This document shows, piece after piece, positions 44,386 to 52,700 of a stretch of 64,000 nucleotides of DNA. Both the position numbers and the translations under genes were made by a program. The stretch lies in contig NZ_AP027292.1 of the NCBI RefSeq assembly GCF_030295765.1, forward strand, positions 3,348,001 through 3,412,000. Direction: 5' to 3'. The first letter of the stretch is position 1. Every line of letters starts with the position of its first letter. Source of the stretch: Neptuniibacter halophilus. GTDB taxonomy: Bacteria; Pseudomonadota; Gammaproteobacteria; Pseudomonadales; Balneatricaceae. The notes beneath the pieces are model-generated. The model was not told the DNA's origin, made no database searches, and saw only the letters and a list, made by a program, of their open reading frames with translations.

Positions 44386-45291
44386 ATGCAGCAGGTTATT
44401 GCAGAAGTGAACAGGCAGCTGGCGCTGTCCCATGGCGAGTCGCGAAGGATTTTTCATGGTCGTGGGCACTGTTTTCCCGGTTTTGAACATCTGGTAATCG
44501 ATTGGTTTCCACCGGTTGCGGTGGTGCGTCTGTATAAAGAGGTTGAGGAGAGCTGGGTTACTGAGCTGAGTGATTCACTGAAGACCCTGAATGCTATTCA
44601 GGGGTTAGTGGTTCAGCGCCGTTCACGGGGGCAGGAAGCTCAGCAGAGTCTTGCCTGGGGCGAGGTGCCTGAACAGATGAATACGATGGAACTGGGGTTG
44701 TTCTATCAGGTCAAACCTCAGCGGAATCAGAACAGTGGTCTGTTTCTGGATATGCGTGAAGGGCGGCGCTGGGTGATGCACAACGCCGGCGGCAAGCGGG
44801 TGCTTAATCTGTTTTCCTATACCTGTGCGTTTTCAGTGGCTGCCCTGGCCGGTGGCGCTGAACAGGTGGTCAATGTCGATATGTCGCGTGGCGCGATTAA
44901 CGTGGGTCGTGAAAACCATCGGCTGAATGGGCTGGCAGATGAGCGGGCTAAGTTTCTCGCCTATGATCTGTTCCGTTCCTGGAAGCGGGTACGCCAGTAT
45001 GGCCCCTATGATCTGATTGTGATTGATCCGCCAAGTTTTCAGCCGGGCAGTTTTGTTGCAGAAAAAGACTACCGCAAGGTGATCCGGCGTCTGAATGAGC
45101 TGACCCGGACGGGTAGTGAGGTGCTGGCCTGCCATAACGATCCGAAAAACAGTACCGGGTTTTTACGCCAGCTGATGCAGGAGGAGTGTCCGGATTTTCG
45201 CTTTATCGAGCGACTGTCTAACCCGGATGATTTTCCCGAGGCTGAGGCGGAAAAAGGGTTAAAAGTATTGCGTTACGTCAGGGAGAACTGA
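44386..45291 (+). CDS. Class I SAM-dependent methyltransferase (RlmI/RlmK-like)
   Basis: A 301-residue enzyme with the SAM motif VLNLFSYTCAFSVAALAGGA, the acidic loop VNVDMSRGAINVGREN and the catalytic-site DLIVIDPPSFQPG, similar to rRNA cytosine-C5 methyltransferases of the RlmI/RlmK family. It lacks the N-terminal PUA domain of RlmI, having about 110 residues of a different fold instead. The substrate is not known. The next gene starts right after the stop codon. Confidence 0.8.
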   Translation: MQQVIAEVNRQLALSHGESRRIFHGRGHCFPGFEHLVIDWFPPVAVVRLYKEVEESWVTELSDSLKTLNAIQGLVVQRRSRGQEAQQSLAWGEVPEQMNTMELGLFYQVKPQRNQNSGLFLDMREGRRWVMHNAGGKRVLNLFSYTCAFSVAALAGGAEQVVNVDMSRGAINVGRENHRLNGLADERAKFLAYDLFRSWKRVRQYGPYDLIVIDPPSFQPGSFVAEKDYRKVIRRLNELTRTGSEVLACHNDPKNSTGFLRQLMQEECPDFRFIERLSNPDDFPEAEAEKGLKVLRYVREN

Positions 45292-45780
45292 GTGGAGCTT
45301 ATCTGTATCGATCTGGAAGCGAGCGGTCTGGGTGCTGAGTCTTACCCTATTGAGGTGGCCTGGGTGAATGATCAGACCGGGGAGCGTGACAGCTTTCTGA
45401 TTAATCCCGAATCAGCGGATGACTGGCATCATTGGGATGATCATGCTGAGGAGATTCATGGCATTGAGCGTTCGACTCTGCTGCAGAAAGGGCTGGATAT
45501 TGGTAAAGCCTGCCTGCGTCTGAATCAGAAGCTTAAAGGTAAAACTCTGATCAGTGATGCGTTTGAGTTTGATCTGTTCTGGATCACCCGGTTGTTTGAG
45601 GCGACGGGGATTCAGCCCAGTTTCCGGGTGGCCGGTCTCGACAGAATTCTGAATAAAGAGCAGCGGATTCAGTTTGGCTTTCTGGCCCGGGCGCAGTTCC
45701 GGCGTCACCGGGCGTTGCAGGATGTCGAGGATATTATTCAGTGTATTAAAGCGGTTCAGACCGAGCCGGGTGGGTGTTAG
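45292..45780 (+). CDS. DnaQ-like 3'-5' exonuclease, short form
   Basis: A 162-residue DEDD-type exonuclease (motif I LICIDLEASGLGAESYPIEV; later SDAFEFDLFWITRL and a C-terminal RHRALQDVEDI with the HxxxxxD pattern). The start is GTG, immediately following the methyltransferase TGA. The usual motif I glutamate is present (DLEA). Small RNA or DNA substrates are possible. It is a different family branch from the exonuclease at 33030. Confidence 0.8.
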   Translation: MELICIDLEASGLGAESYPIEVAWVNDQTGERDSFLINPESADDWHHWDDHAEEIHGIERSTLLQKGLDIGKACLRLNQKLKGKTLISDAFEFDLFWITRLFEATGIQPSFRVAGLDRILNKEQRIQFGFLARAQFRRHRALQDVEDIIQCIKAVQTEPGGC

Positions 45781-45808
45781 GGGCCGAGGTCAGCCCCTGT
45801 CAGTCACA

Positions 45809-46636
45809 TTAATCATTCAGTCCGTCGAGGCCTGATTCCATATTTAATGCTTCGTCCAGATTGCCAATCGTATCCGGCGAGGTTCCGGCCAGCTCTGCTA
45901 TATCGGCCGGGAATTTACTCTGCAGGGTCGCCAGATCATCGCCGCGGCGGATGGAGGCGTTGACTACACAGGCCAGATTAACCACGGCAGCAAGGGCGGA
46001 TGGGTCTTCGAAGCTGGCGGGTTGTTTGTGCTGGCGTACAGCAAGACCCAGCTCGGACGGGAATTTCCACATATCGAGCAGTGCCTGTCCTGCTTCCGGT
46101 GTGGTAAAGCCGAGGCGCTCTGTCTCGGCGTCGCTGCGGCTGCAGCCTTTTTCTTCGATCAGGGTCTGAATTGCCTGCGCCCGCATCGGCTGCGCCAGAT
46201 GCAGCAGTAATCGACCGATGTTATGGATCAGCCCTGCGGTAAACGCCATATCCGGCTCCACCTGAGTGCTGCGTTCTGCAAACCATTTGGCCAGTGCGGC
46301 AACGCGAAAGGATTCGCTCCAGAATTTTTTCAGGTCCAGTCCTTCAACCTCTTTCACAGAACCGGAAAGCCCTGAGGCGATTACCAGCGTTTTCAGACGT
46401 GACATGCCGAGCAGCACAACAGCCTGATCGATCGATGAGACTTTGTTACTGAGGCCAAAATGTGCGGAATTAACAAGACGTAAAATTTTCAGAGAGAGGG
46501 TTTGGTCTTTGCCAACTTTTTCGGCAATTTCACCGTAATCAGCGGCTGGATTGTTGAGCTGCTGTATAAGCTGGCGGACGACTTCAGGAACATTCGGTAA
46601 GCGGTCAGTTTGTTCTAATAACGCTTGAATCTCCAT
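45809..46636 (-). CDS. HDOD-domain signalling protein
   Basis: A 275-residue protein with a single HDOD domain (about 15-210; LPNVPEVVRQLIQQL, SLKILRLVNSAHFGLSNKVSS, AGLIHNIGRLLLH). HDOD proteins resemble HD phosphohydrolases but usually lack full catalytic residues and act in signalling, often with cyclic-di-GMP systems. No other domain is fused. The gene appears to stand alone. Confidence 0.88.
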   Translation of the reverse strand: MEIQALLEQTDRLPNVPEVVRQLIQQLNNPAADYGEIAEKVGKDQTLSLKILRLVNSAHFGLSNKVSSIDQAVVLLGMSRLKTLVIASGLSGSVKEVEGLDLKKFWSESFRVAALAKWFAERSTQVEPDMAFTAGLIHNIGRLLLHLAQPMRAQAIQTLIEEKGCSRSDAETERLGFTTPEAGQALLDMWKFPSELGLAVRQHKQPASFEDPSALAAVVNLACVVNASIRRGDDLATLQSKFPADIAELAGTSPDTIGNLDEALNMESGLDGLND

Positions 46637-46760
46637 ATCTACTCCTTAGAGATCAGATTCCGAGGGTCAGGCCTGCTGCGCCGTACCGGCACTGACAATG
46701 CCTGTATAGGATAACTAGATTCTGTGCGACTGTTTTTCAAGCACTTTTTGATTCGCGGGC

Positions 46761-46787
46761 AAAAAAAAGCGGCCAGTGTGGCCGCTT
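46761..46787 (-). terminator. Terminator of the 123-residue ORF gene
   Basis: AAGCGGCC-agtgt-GGCCGCTT preceded by eight A's on the plus strand, a U-tract for the minus-strand gene that ends at 46795. Confidence 0.85.
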
Positions 46788-46794
46788 CAGAATG

Positions 46795-47166
46795 CTAGTC
46801 CTGGTTAATTACCAAGCCTTCAATATGGCTGCGAATCGCTTCGTACTGGCCCATCTCTTCAGGCATGAAGTAGAGCTTATAGTAGCAGCGGTCTACCAGG
46901 CGGCCTTTCTTGTCGCCTACGGTTTCTTTGTAGGAGCCGAACAGGTAGCTCATCTGCAGGTGGATCACGCGAGTATGAGGCGGAACCGTAACGGCGTGAT
47001 GCTCAAGATCATAGCGGGTTTTGCTCTCCTTGATTGTGTAGAAGGAGACCTCTGCCACCTGATTCAGGTTGATCAGGAAGTTGGACGTGACGGGAACCAG
47101 ATGGCCCTGTTCCAGGCCGTTATGTTCCATGTAGATGCCGCAGTTTTTTCTTACCTTGATAAACAT
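46795..47166 (-). CDS. Hypothetical protein, 123 aa
   Basis: I do not recognise this family. The protein has no signal peptide or membrane helix. It is rich in histidine and tyrosine (HNGLEQGHLVPVTSNFLINL, PPHTRVIHLQMSYLF) and seems mostly beta-strand, with an SNFLINLNQVAEV segment recalling LytTR/HTH-like folds, but this is weak. The start has GGA upstream and a strong terminator follows. It is a single-gene unit between the HDOD and alaA genes. Confidence 0.65.
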   Translation of the reverse strand: MFIKVRKNCGIYMEHNGLEQGHLVPVTSNFLINLNQVAEVSFYTIKESKTRYDLEHHAVTVPPHTRVIHLQMSYLFGSYKETVGDKKGRLVDRCYYKLYFMPEEMGQYEAIRSHIEGLVINQD

Positions 47167-47242
47167 TTATGAGTTCCGTTGTTGCATAGGGCGAAATGAT
47201 TCTGCTTTTGAGTATAAGACGGTTTGATGACGTTGTCTTGAC

Positions 47243-47272
47243 AAAAAGGCCACTGAAATCAGTGGCCTTTTT
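47243..47272 (-). terminator. Terminator of alaA
   Basis: AAAAAGGCCACTGA-aa-TCAGTGGCCTTTTT; symmetrical, works on the minus strand for alaA. Confidence 0.88.
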
Positions 47273-47282
47273 GGGGGGAGGG

Positions 47283-48497
47283 TTACTGCTCGTATGTTTT
47301 GAGGAAGATGCGGATCCGTTCAATGGCATCGCGCAGTTCATCTTCCCGTGGCAGGAATACCAGACGGAAGTGCTGGGTATCCGGCATGTTGAAGCCGCTG
47401 CCCTGAACGATAAGCACTTTCTGCTGCAGCAGCAGGTCCAGAGCCATCTTCTCGTCGTTTTTGATCGGGTAGACTTCCGGGTCCAGTTTCGGGAACAGGT
47501 AGAGGGCTCCCTCGGGTTTGGTGCAACTCACGCCGGGGATTTCGTTGAGCATCTCCCAGGCCAGATTGCGCTGCTCATAAAGGCGTCCGCCTGGCACAAT
47601 CAGTTCATTGATACTCTGATAACCGCCAAGCGCCGTCTGAATCGCGTGCTGGGTGGGTACATTGGAGCAGAGACGCATGCTGGAAAGCATCTCCAGCCCT
47701 TCGATGTAATCGCGGGCATTATGTTTCGGGCCGCTGACAATCATCCAGCCGGAGCGGAAGCCCGCAGCACGGTAGCTTTTAGAAAGTCCGTTGAAGGAGA
47801 TGCAGAGTACATCGTCAGCCAGTGAGGCCAGCGCGGTATGCCGGGCTTCATCGTAGAGGATCTTGTCGTAGATCTCATCTGCGAAGATGATCAGGTTGTG
47901 TTCCCGCGCCAGTTCGATGATCTGCTTTAGCACCGCATCCGGGTAGACTGCTCCGGTTGGGTTGTTCGGGTTGATGACGACAATGCCCTTGGTGCGTTCA
48001 GTGATCTTGCTGCGCATATCTTCGATATCGGGGGCCCAGTCCTGTTCTTCGTCGCAGCGGTAATGGATCGGGTTGCCGCCACTGAGGCTGACAGCGGCTG
48101 TCCATAGCGGGTAATCAGGCGCCGGGATGAGCATCTCATCGGTATCATTGAGCAGGCCCTGCATTGCCATAACGATCAGCTCAGACACGCCGTTGCCGAT
48201 GTAGATATCCTCGATGCCGACATTGCGAATGCCTTTTTTCTGGCACTCCTGCATCACCGCCTTACGGGCGGAAAACAAGCCTTTCGAGTCGCAGTAACCC
48301 TGCGAGGCAGGCAGGTTCAGGATAACATCCTGAACGATCTCCTCGGGTGCCTCGAAGCCCCAGGGGGCCGGGTTACCAATGTTCAGTTTCAGAATTCGCT
48401 GGCCTTCCTCTTCGAGCCGTTTGGCTTCCTGAAGCACGGGACCACGAATGTCATAACATACATTGATCAGCTTGTTTGATTTACGGATAACTGGCAT
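47283..48497 (-). CDS. alaA: Glutamate-pyruvate aminotransferase
   Basis: A 404-residue class I aminotransferase, the same length as E. coli AlaA (405), which makes L-alanine from pyruvate and glutamate. The PLP lysine is in SFNGLSKSYRAAGFRSGWM; other motifs are VINPNNPTGAVY and FADEIYDKILYD. The start ATG has AGGA eight bases upstream. Confidence 0.95.
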   Translation of the reverse strand: MPVIRKSNKLINVCYDIRGPVLQEAKRLEEEGQRILKLNIGNPAPWGFEAPEEIVQDVILNLPASQGYCDSKGLFSARKAVMQECQKKGIRNVGIEDIYIGNGVSELIVMAMQGLLNDTDEMLIPAPDYPLWTAAVSLSGGNPIHYRCDEEQDWAPDIEDMRSKITERTKGIVVINPNNPTGAVYPDAVLKQIIELAREHNLIIFADEIYDKILYDEARHTALASLADDVLCISFNGLSKSYRAAGFRSGWMIVSGPKHNARDYIEGLEMLSSMRLCSNVPTQHAIQTALGGYQSINELIVPGGRLYEQRNLAWEMLNEIPGVSCTKPEGALYLFPKLDPEVYPIKNDEKMALDLLLQQKVLIVQGSGFNMPDTQHFRLVFLPREDELRDAIERIRIFLKTYEQ

Positions 48498-48674
48498 TTT
48501 TATGTCCTGCTGGTGGCCGCGGGGAATTAACCCGAAGTGGCCTTGTCCTATTGCAATGAAACCCTTGGTTTATGATGTTTCGCCTTGAAAAAAAGGACAC
48601 AATCATACGCCGATTATTATATGAAACCTAGAGAAATAGCGTTCTGCAGGCTTTTTTCTTGTTTTGGAGGAATT

Positions 48675-49082
48675 ATGAGTGGAAACAACCAGAAGTTTGT
48701 TCGCTCCGAACAGGAGTGGCGTGATCAGTTGACCGCGGAAGAGTACCGGATCTGCCGTGAAAAAGGCACCGAAAGGGCCTTTAGCGGAGAGTACTATGAG
48801 AATCACAAAACGGGATTGTATCGTTGCCGTTGTTGTGGCGAGCCGTTGTTTCAGTCTGAGCATAAATATGATTCCGGTAGCGGCTGGCCAAGTTTCTGGC
48901 AGCCGGCAGAAGGGGATATCATTGACGAACATCGTGACAGTACCCACGGTATGATCCGCACAGAAATTACCTGTGCCCGTTGTGATGCCCATCTCGGGCA
49001 TGTATTTCCTGACGGCCCGCAGCCTACGGGGCTGCGCTACTGTGTTAACTCCGCCTCACTGAATTTTGAAGAGAGTGAATGA
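48675..49082 (+). CDS. msrB: Peptide-methionine (R)-S-oxide reductase
   Basis: Repairs oxidised methionine in proteins. 135 residues from ATG 48675, which has a strong GGAGGAAT site; a longer frame back to 48585 is unlikely. Two zinc-binding CxxC pairs are present (YRCRCCGE and ITCARCDAH), plus [10 protein letters not shown] and the catalytic cysteine in RYCVNSASL. The tag gene follows six bases after the stop. Confidence 0.96.
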   Translation: MSGNNQKFVRSEQEWRDQLTAEEYRICREKGTERAFSGEYYENHKTGLYRCRCCGEPLFQSEHKYDSGSGWPSFWQPAEGDIIDEHRDSTHGMIRTEITCARCDAHLGHVFPDGPQPTGLRYCVNSASLNFEESE

Positions 49083-49088
49083 CCCTTT

Positions 49089-49757
49089 ATGAAAAGCTTT
49101 AAGTGGCTGTATGAACATGTTCAGGCACACCGGTCCGGTGAGGATATCGAGTTATTGTTGCCGCAGCCCTTAGTGCCGGAGGTGCTGGCAGAGCAGGCGG
49201 ATGACCGGTTGTTAAGTGATATGGCACGACGGGTATTCAGAGCCGGACTCAAGCACTCCCTTGTGGATGCAAAGTGGCCGGCCTTTGAAGAAGCGTTTTT
49301 TGGTTTTGACCCGGAAAAGATCAGCCTGATGAGTGATGAACGGCTGGAAAACCTGATGCAGAATGACAAGCTGATCCGTCACTGGGGAAAGATCAAGTCC
49401 GTAAGGATCAATGCCATGATGGTGCATGAACTGGCAGGGCAGCATGGCAGTTTTGCCCGCTTTCTGGCGGACTGGCCACAGAGCGATATTATTGGTCTCT
49501 GGGCGCTGCTGAAAAAGCAGGGTAACCAGTTGGGTGGGAACTCCGGTGCGTATTTTCTGCGTATGATTGGCAAGGATACGTTTATTCTGACCGATGATGT
49601 CGTTGCGGCTTTGAAGGCACAGGGAATTGTTGAGAAAAAGCCAACGGCTAAACGTGATCTGCAGCGGGTGCAGGATAGCTTTAATCAGTGGCAGGAGGAG
49701 TCTGGCAGGCCGCTCTGTCAGATCAGCCGGCTGTTGTCATATACCGTAGGCTGGTAG
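49089..49757 (+). CDS. tag: DNA-3-methyladenine glycosylase I-like protein
   Basis: A 222-residue helical protein of the Tag family, which removes 3-methyladenine from DNA. It has RRVFRAGLKHSLVDAKWPAFEEAF, LENLMQNDKLIRHWGKI and GNSGAYFLRMIGKDTFILTDDVV. The family zinc-snap residues are not obvious, so it may be a divergent member with altered specificity. It is cotranscribed with msrB. Confidence 0.85.
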   Translation: MKSFKWLYEHVQAHRSGEDIELLLPQPLVPEVLAEQADDRLLSDMARRVFRAGLKHSLVDAKWPAFEEAFFGFDPEKISLMSDERLENLMQNDKLIRHWGKIKSVRINAMMVHELAGQHGSFARFLADWPQSDIIGLWALLKKQGNQLGGNSGAYFLRMIGKDTFILTDDVVAALKAQGIVEKKPTAKRDLQRVQDSFNQWQEESGRPLCQISRLLSYTVGW

Positions 49758-49765
49758 CTGTTGCT

Positions 49766-49792
49766 GCCGGGAGTGATTCAGCCACTCCCGGC
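49766..49792. terminator. Hairpin between convergent tag and yajG
   Basis: GCCGGGAGTG-attcagc-CACTCCCGGC, a perfect 10-bp stem between two converging stop codons. There is no real U-tract on either side. Confidence 0.55.
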
Positions 49793-49798
49793 AACGGT

Positions 49799-50380
49799 TT
49801 ACTTAAACTGGAGAAAATCCAGAAGCTGCTGGTCGTTCATTGCCAGTGTGAGTGTCTGGCCTGCCAGCTCCGCAATCAGTTTTTCATTTTCTGCCTCGGA
49901 CGGTGTGCCAAGGAATATCTGGCTCTGTTCGGCTGCGTAGTCGCCGCGATAGCTGTCATTTTCTTTCTCCAGCTCCACGCGTAATTTCATGTTGACCTTC
50001 ACCTCTTGCTTCAGAGCTGATTTCTGTACCTGATAAGTCAGGTCGATAAGGCTGACCGTCATTTTGAATTCTCCGGCATACAGGCGGCTGATGCCCATAT
50101 CCTGAAGTGCATGCTCAGTACTGTGCTTCAGTAGCTGCAGGCTGTCCTTGAGACGGATTTCGGGATAGGGGAGCTGATTGGTCAGGCGCAGGCCGATCAC
50201 CTCTGAAGTTCTCAGGTCTTTTGCCTGGACATCAACCCTGGTGGTGGGCTTCAGTTGGCGGCTGACTGAAATTTCAGGATGCAGATCAAGCACCTGAGTA
50301 TTGAGTGGGGCGCAGCCGGCAACGGCAGCAAGCAGCAGTGTCAGGCAGGTGGTTTTAAAGCTAATGGGTCGCAAAGGCAT
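49799..50380 (-). CDS. yajG: YajG-family lipoprotein
   Basis: A 193-residue lipoprotein with lipobox VAGC (lipidated C23), typical of the YajG family of uncharacterised outer-membrane lipoproteins. Conserved parts are VDVQAKDLR and IRLTNQLPYPEIR-like segments. It begins five bases after the syd stop, so the two genes are probably cotranscribed. Confidence 0.85.
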   Translation of the reverse strand: MPLRPISFKTTCLTLLLAAVAGCAPLNTQVLDLHPEISVSRQLKPTTRVDVQAKDLRTSEVIGLRLTNQLPYPEIRLKDSLQLLKHSTEHALQDMGISRLYAGEFKMTVSLIDLTYQVQKSALKQEVKVNMKLRVELEKENDSYRGDYAAEQSQIFLGTPSEAENEKLIAELAGQTLTLAMNDQQLLDFLQFK

Positions 50381-50385
50381 CTAAT

Positions 50386-50949
50386 TTACTCCATATCCAT
50401 TATGGGGCGGGGCTGTAATGTATTCAGAAAGTCGCTCAGGTTGTCGGCCAGTTTACGTAACGGTGGTTTGCCGGGGGCTTCCAGCCAGACTTCGCCGCTG
50501 AAGTTATCGAGGCTGATAAAAAAGTTTTCGTCAGGCTCCGGGCAGGCAAAGAAAAAGGTCAGGGGGCGTTTCTGCTGACGCTTTGAAAGGGCGTGGCCGA
50601 TCAGGTTGCTGCGAAGGCGTTCCATATCTTCCGGGTTCCATACCTGTAGAAGGCTCAGGTCACCGTCACTACAATGTGCTGGCAGCGGGTCTGACCAGAA
50701 ATGGGTATAAAAAGCGACGAGGTCCGGGTGGACATCTTCTTCGAGTGCTTCGCTCAGGCGCTGAAACATATCCTGTGGCTGCGTCTGCAATGCGGGGCGC
50801 CAGCCGACGGGCGTGCCTGCTGACACAGTATGCAGATAGCAGTCAGAAGGCCAGTCGCTGTTATAGGGGATCAGCGGAGCTTCGGGCTGTAGCTGCTTTA
50901 GGCGGCTGACAAACTGTTCCAGTGCCTGATGAACACTTTCTGCGGACAT
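50386..50949 (-). CDS. syd: SecY-interacting protein Syd
   Basis: A 187-residue cytosolic protein, close to E. coli Syd (181), that binds SecY at the inner membrane and helps remove misassembled SecY complexes. The conserved part is LSLLQVWNPEDMERLRSNLI and SGEVWLEAPG, LADNLSDFLNTLQPRP. It is acidic, as usual for Syd. Confidence 0.9.
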   Translation of the reverse strand: MSAESVHQALEQFVSRLKQLQPEAPLIPYNSDWPSDCYLHTVSAGTPVGWRPALQTQPQDMFQRLSEALEEDVHPDLVAFYTHFWSDPLPAHCSDGDLSLLQVWNPEDMERLRSNLIGHALSKRQQKRPLTFFFACPEPDENFFISLDNFSGEVWLEAPGKPPLRKLADNLSDFLNTLQPRPIMDME

Positions 50950-51179
50950 GTAATGGCTCTCTTATTTCAATATCAAATACAGTTAAGGATTCTACCTGAT
51001 CTGTGCCTGGGCTGTATTGTGCCCGGAGTAATTGTTATCGGCTTGTATTCGGGAGAAAAAAGAGCCGGTTCGACAAGGGGTTAAGCGGGTCTTGAATAAA
51101 GGGCTGTATGAAACATAACCTACTGATTTTGTACAAAGAATGGCCAGTGAAAATAATTTAACTTTTTTTATTTAAACGT

Positions 51180-51207
51180 TTGACATGCCCATTAAAACCC
51201 GTAAAAT
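51180..51207 (+). promoter_or_regulatory. Promoter of the tRNA operon
   Basis: TTGACA (51180-51185), 16 bases, TAAAAT (51202-51207), followed by a GC-rich discriminator (TCGCACTCCG), as expected for stringently controlled stable RNA. Upstream lies an AT-rich UP-like element (about 51150-51177). Transcription should start near 51214. Confidence 0.75.
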
Positions 51208-51246
51208 TCGCACTCCGTTTGGGGCGGTAAGCAAATCGCAGCAGAC

Positions 51247-51331
51247 GAATGGAAAGGGTAGTCAATTTGATGATTGCCTGGCTGTCTTCTCTCAGTAGAA
51301 GGTAGTTGCGGGTTAGAGTCCCGTATATATG
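51247..51331 (+). other. tRNA-Asp-like element 1 (divergent)
   Basis: First and most divergent copy of a degenerate tRNA-like unit. It has GGAAAGGGTAGT, a D-arm-like start, and a T-arm-like TGCGGGTTAGAGTCCCGT. It lies between the operon promoter and the first tRNA-Asp. Confidence 0.55.
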
Positions 51332-51332
51332 T

Positions 51333-51409
51333 GGAGCGGTAGTTCAGTTGGTTAGAATACCTGCCTGTCACGCAGGGGGTCGCGGGTTCGAGTCCCGTCC
51401 GTTCCGCCA
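51333..51409 (+). tRNA. tRNA-Asp (GUC), copy 1
   Basis: A 77-nt cloverleaf with acceptor GGAGCGG/CCGTTCC, anticodon GTC at 51367-51369 and encoded CCA. It is almost identical to E. coli tRNA-Asp. Confidence 0.98.
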
Positions 51410-51450
51410 CTATCTTAACGTGCTGAGATAGTGAGATAAGCCACTTGATT

Positions 51451-51526
51451 GGGCGTGTAGCTCAGTTGGGAGAGCGTCGCCCTTACAAGGCGAATGTCGG
51501 GAGTTCGAGCCTCTCCACGCCCACCA
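51451..51526 (+). tRNA. tRNA-Val (UAC), copy 1
   Basis: A 76-nt tRNA with acceptor GGGCGTG/CACGCCC, anticodon TAC at 51484-51486 and encoded CCA. Confidence 0.97.
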
Positions 51527-51553
51527 CTCAAGTGCAGCCCCGGTCGCGGTTAC

Positions 51554-51638
51554 GAATGGAAAGGGTAGTTAATGAGTTGGCTGCCTGACTGTCACCTCTC
51601 AGGAGAGGATGGTCGCGGGTTAGAGTCCCGTATATATG
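51554..51638 (+). other. tRNA-Asp-like element 2
   Basis: Degenerate tRNA-Asp-like sequence. The T-arm GGTCGCGGGTTAGAGTCCCG differs from tRNA-Asp by one base (TTA for TTC), and a D-arm-like GGGTAGTT and part of an anticodon arm remain. The 3' acceptor strand and CCA are gone. Confidence 0.65.
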
Positions 51639-51639
51639 T

Positions 51640-51716
51640 GGAGCGGTAGTTCAGTTGGTTAGAATACCTGCCTGTCACGCAGGGGGTCGCGGGTTCGAGT
51701 CCCGTCCGTTCCGCCA
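51640..51716 (+). tRNA. tRNA-Asp (GUC), copy 2
   Basis: Identical to copy 1; 307 bp downstream. Confidence 0.98.
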
Positions 51717-51757
51717 CTATCTTAACGTGCTGAGATAGTGAGATAAGCCACTTGATT

Positions 51758-51833
51758 GGGCGTGTAGCTCAGTTGGGAGAGCGTCGCCCTTACAAGGCGA
51801 ATGTCGGGAGTTCGAGCCTCTCCACGCCCACCA
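51758..51833 (+). tRNA. tRNA-Val (UAC), copy 2
   Basis: Identical to copy 1; CCA encoded. Confidence 0.97.
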
Positions 51834-51860
51834 CTCAAGTGCAGCCCCGGTCGCGGTTAC

Positions 51861-51945
51861 GAATGGAAAGGGTAGTTAATGAGTTGGCTGCCTGACTGTC
51901 ACCTCTCAGGAGAGGATGGTCGCGGGTTAGAGTCCCGTATATATG
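51861..51945 (+). other. tRNA-Asp-like element 3
   Basis: Same sequence as element 2, 307 bp downstream. Confidence 0.65.
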
Positions 51946-51946
51946 T

Positions 51947-52023
51947 GGAGCGGTAGTTCAGTTGGTTAGAATACCTGCCTGTCACGCAGGGGGTCGCGGG
52001 TTCGAGTCCCGTCCGTTCCGCCA
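51947..52023 (+). tRNA. tRNA-Asp (GUC), copy 3
   Basis: Identical to copy 1. Confidence 0.98.
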
Positions 52024-52064
52024 CTATCTTAACGTGCTGAGATAGTGAGATAAGCCACTTGATT

Positions 52065-52140
52065 GGGCGTGTAGCTCAGTTGGGAGAGCGTCGCCCTTAC
52101 AAGGCGAATGTCGGGAGTTCGAGCCTCTCCACGCCCACCA
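52065..52140 (+). tRNA. tRNA-Val (UAC), copy 3
   Basis: Identical to copy 1. Confidence 0.97.
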
Positions 52141-52167
52141 CTCAAGTGCAGCCCCGGTCGCGGTTAC

Positions 52168-52252
52168 GAATGGAAAGGGTAGTTAATGAGTTGGCTGCCT
52201 GACTGTCACCTCTCAGGAGAGGATGGTCGCGGGTTAGAGTCCCGTATATATG
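52168..52252 (+). other. tRNA-Asp-like element 4
   Basis: Same sequence as element 2. Confidence 0.65.
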
Positions 52253-52253
52253 T

Positions 52254-52330
52254 GGAGCGGTAGTTCAGTTGGTTAGAATACCTGCCTGTCACGCAGGGGG
52301 TCGCGGGTTCGAGTCCCGTCCGTTCCGCCA
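52254..52330 (+). tRNA. tRNA-Asp (GUC), copy 4
   Basis: Identical to copy 1. Confidence 0.98.
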
Positions 52331-52371
52331 CTATCTTAACGTGCTGAGATAGTGAGATAAGCCACTTGATT

Positions 52372-52447
52372 GGGCGTGTAGCTCAGTTGGGAGAGCGTCG
52401 CCCTTACAAGGCGAATGTCGGGAGTTCGAGCCTCTCCACGCCCACCA
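52372..52447 (+). tRNA. tRNA-Val (UAC), copy 4
   Basis: Identical to copy 1. Confidence 0.97.
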
Positions 52448-52474
52448 CTCAAGTGCAGCCCCGGTCGCGGTTAC

Positions 52475-52559
52475 GAATGGAAAGGGTAGTTAATGAGTTG
52501 GCTGCCTGACTGTCACCTCTCAGGAGAAGATGGTCGCGGGTTAGAGTCCCGTATACATG
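52475..52559 (+). other. tRNA-Asp-like element 5
   Basis: Copy of element 2 with two substitutions (near 52528 and 52555), the only changes seen among elements 2-5. Confidence 0.65.
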
Positions 52560-52560
52560 T

Positions 52561-52637
52561 GGAGCGGTAGTTCAGTTGGTTAGAATACCTGCCTGTCACG
52601 CAGGGGGTCGCGGGTTCGAGTCCCGTCCGTTCCGCCA
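52561..52637 (+). tRNA. tRNA-Asp (GUC), copy 5
   Basis: Identical to copy 1. Its 3' spacer differs from the other copies: the hairpin is replaced by CCCTTAAGGG and unrelated sequence. Confidence 0.98.
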
Positions 52638-52700
52638 CTTTCCCTTAAGGGATGCCTTTCAAATTTGCCGGAAAGGTTCTAGAATTGGCACTTCTGAAGT

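Larger units (their letters stand above)
51333..52560 (+). repeat. Four tandem 307-bp repeats, each tRNA-Asp plus tRNA-Val plus spacer
   Basis: Units start at 51333, 51640, 51947 and 52254, and a fifth partial unit begins at 52561. The units are identical except for the spacer of the last full unit, where GAGAGG becomes GAGAAG and TATATATG becomes TATACATG. Each contains a hairpin CACTATCT/AGATAGTG between the two tRNAs and a tRNA-Asp-like element before the next unit. Identity this high points to recent amplification or continuing gene conversion. Confidence 0.97.

Noticed and set aside
51192..51410. Minus-strand ORF of 72 codons across the first tRNA-Asp
   Set aside because: It is the antisense of a tRNA gene and its operon leader; peptides of this kind (RTGLEPATPCVTGRYSNQ) are a well-known annotation artefact.
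51333..52560. Possible CRISPR array or tandem satellite
   Set aside because: The repeats are 307 bp with tRNA genes inside and no unique spacers; it is a tRNA operon.
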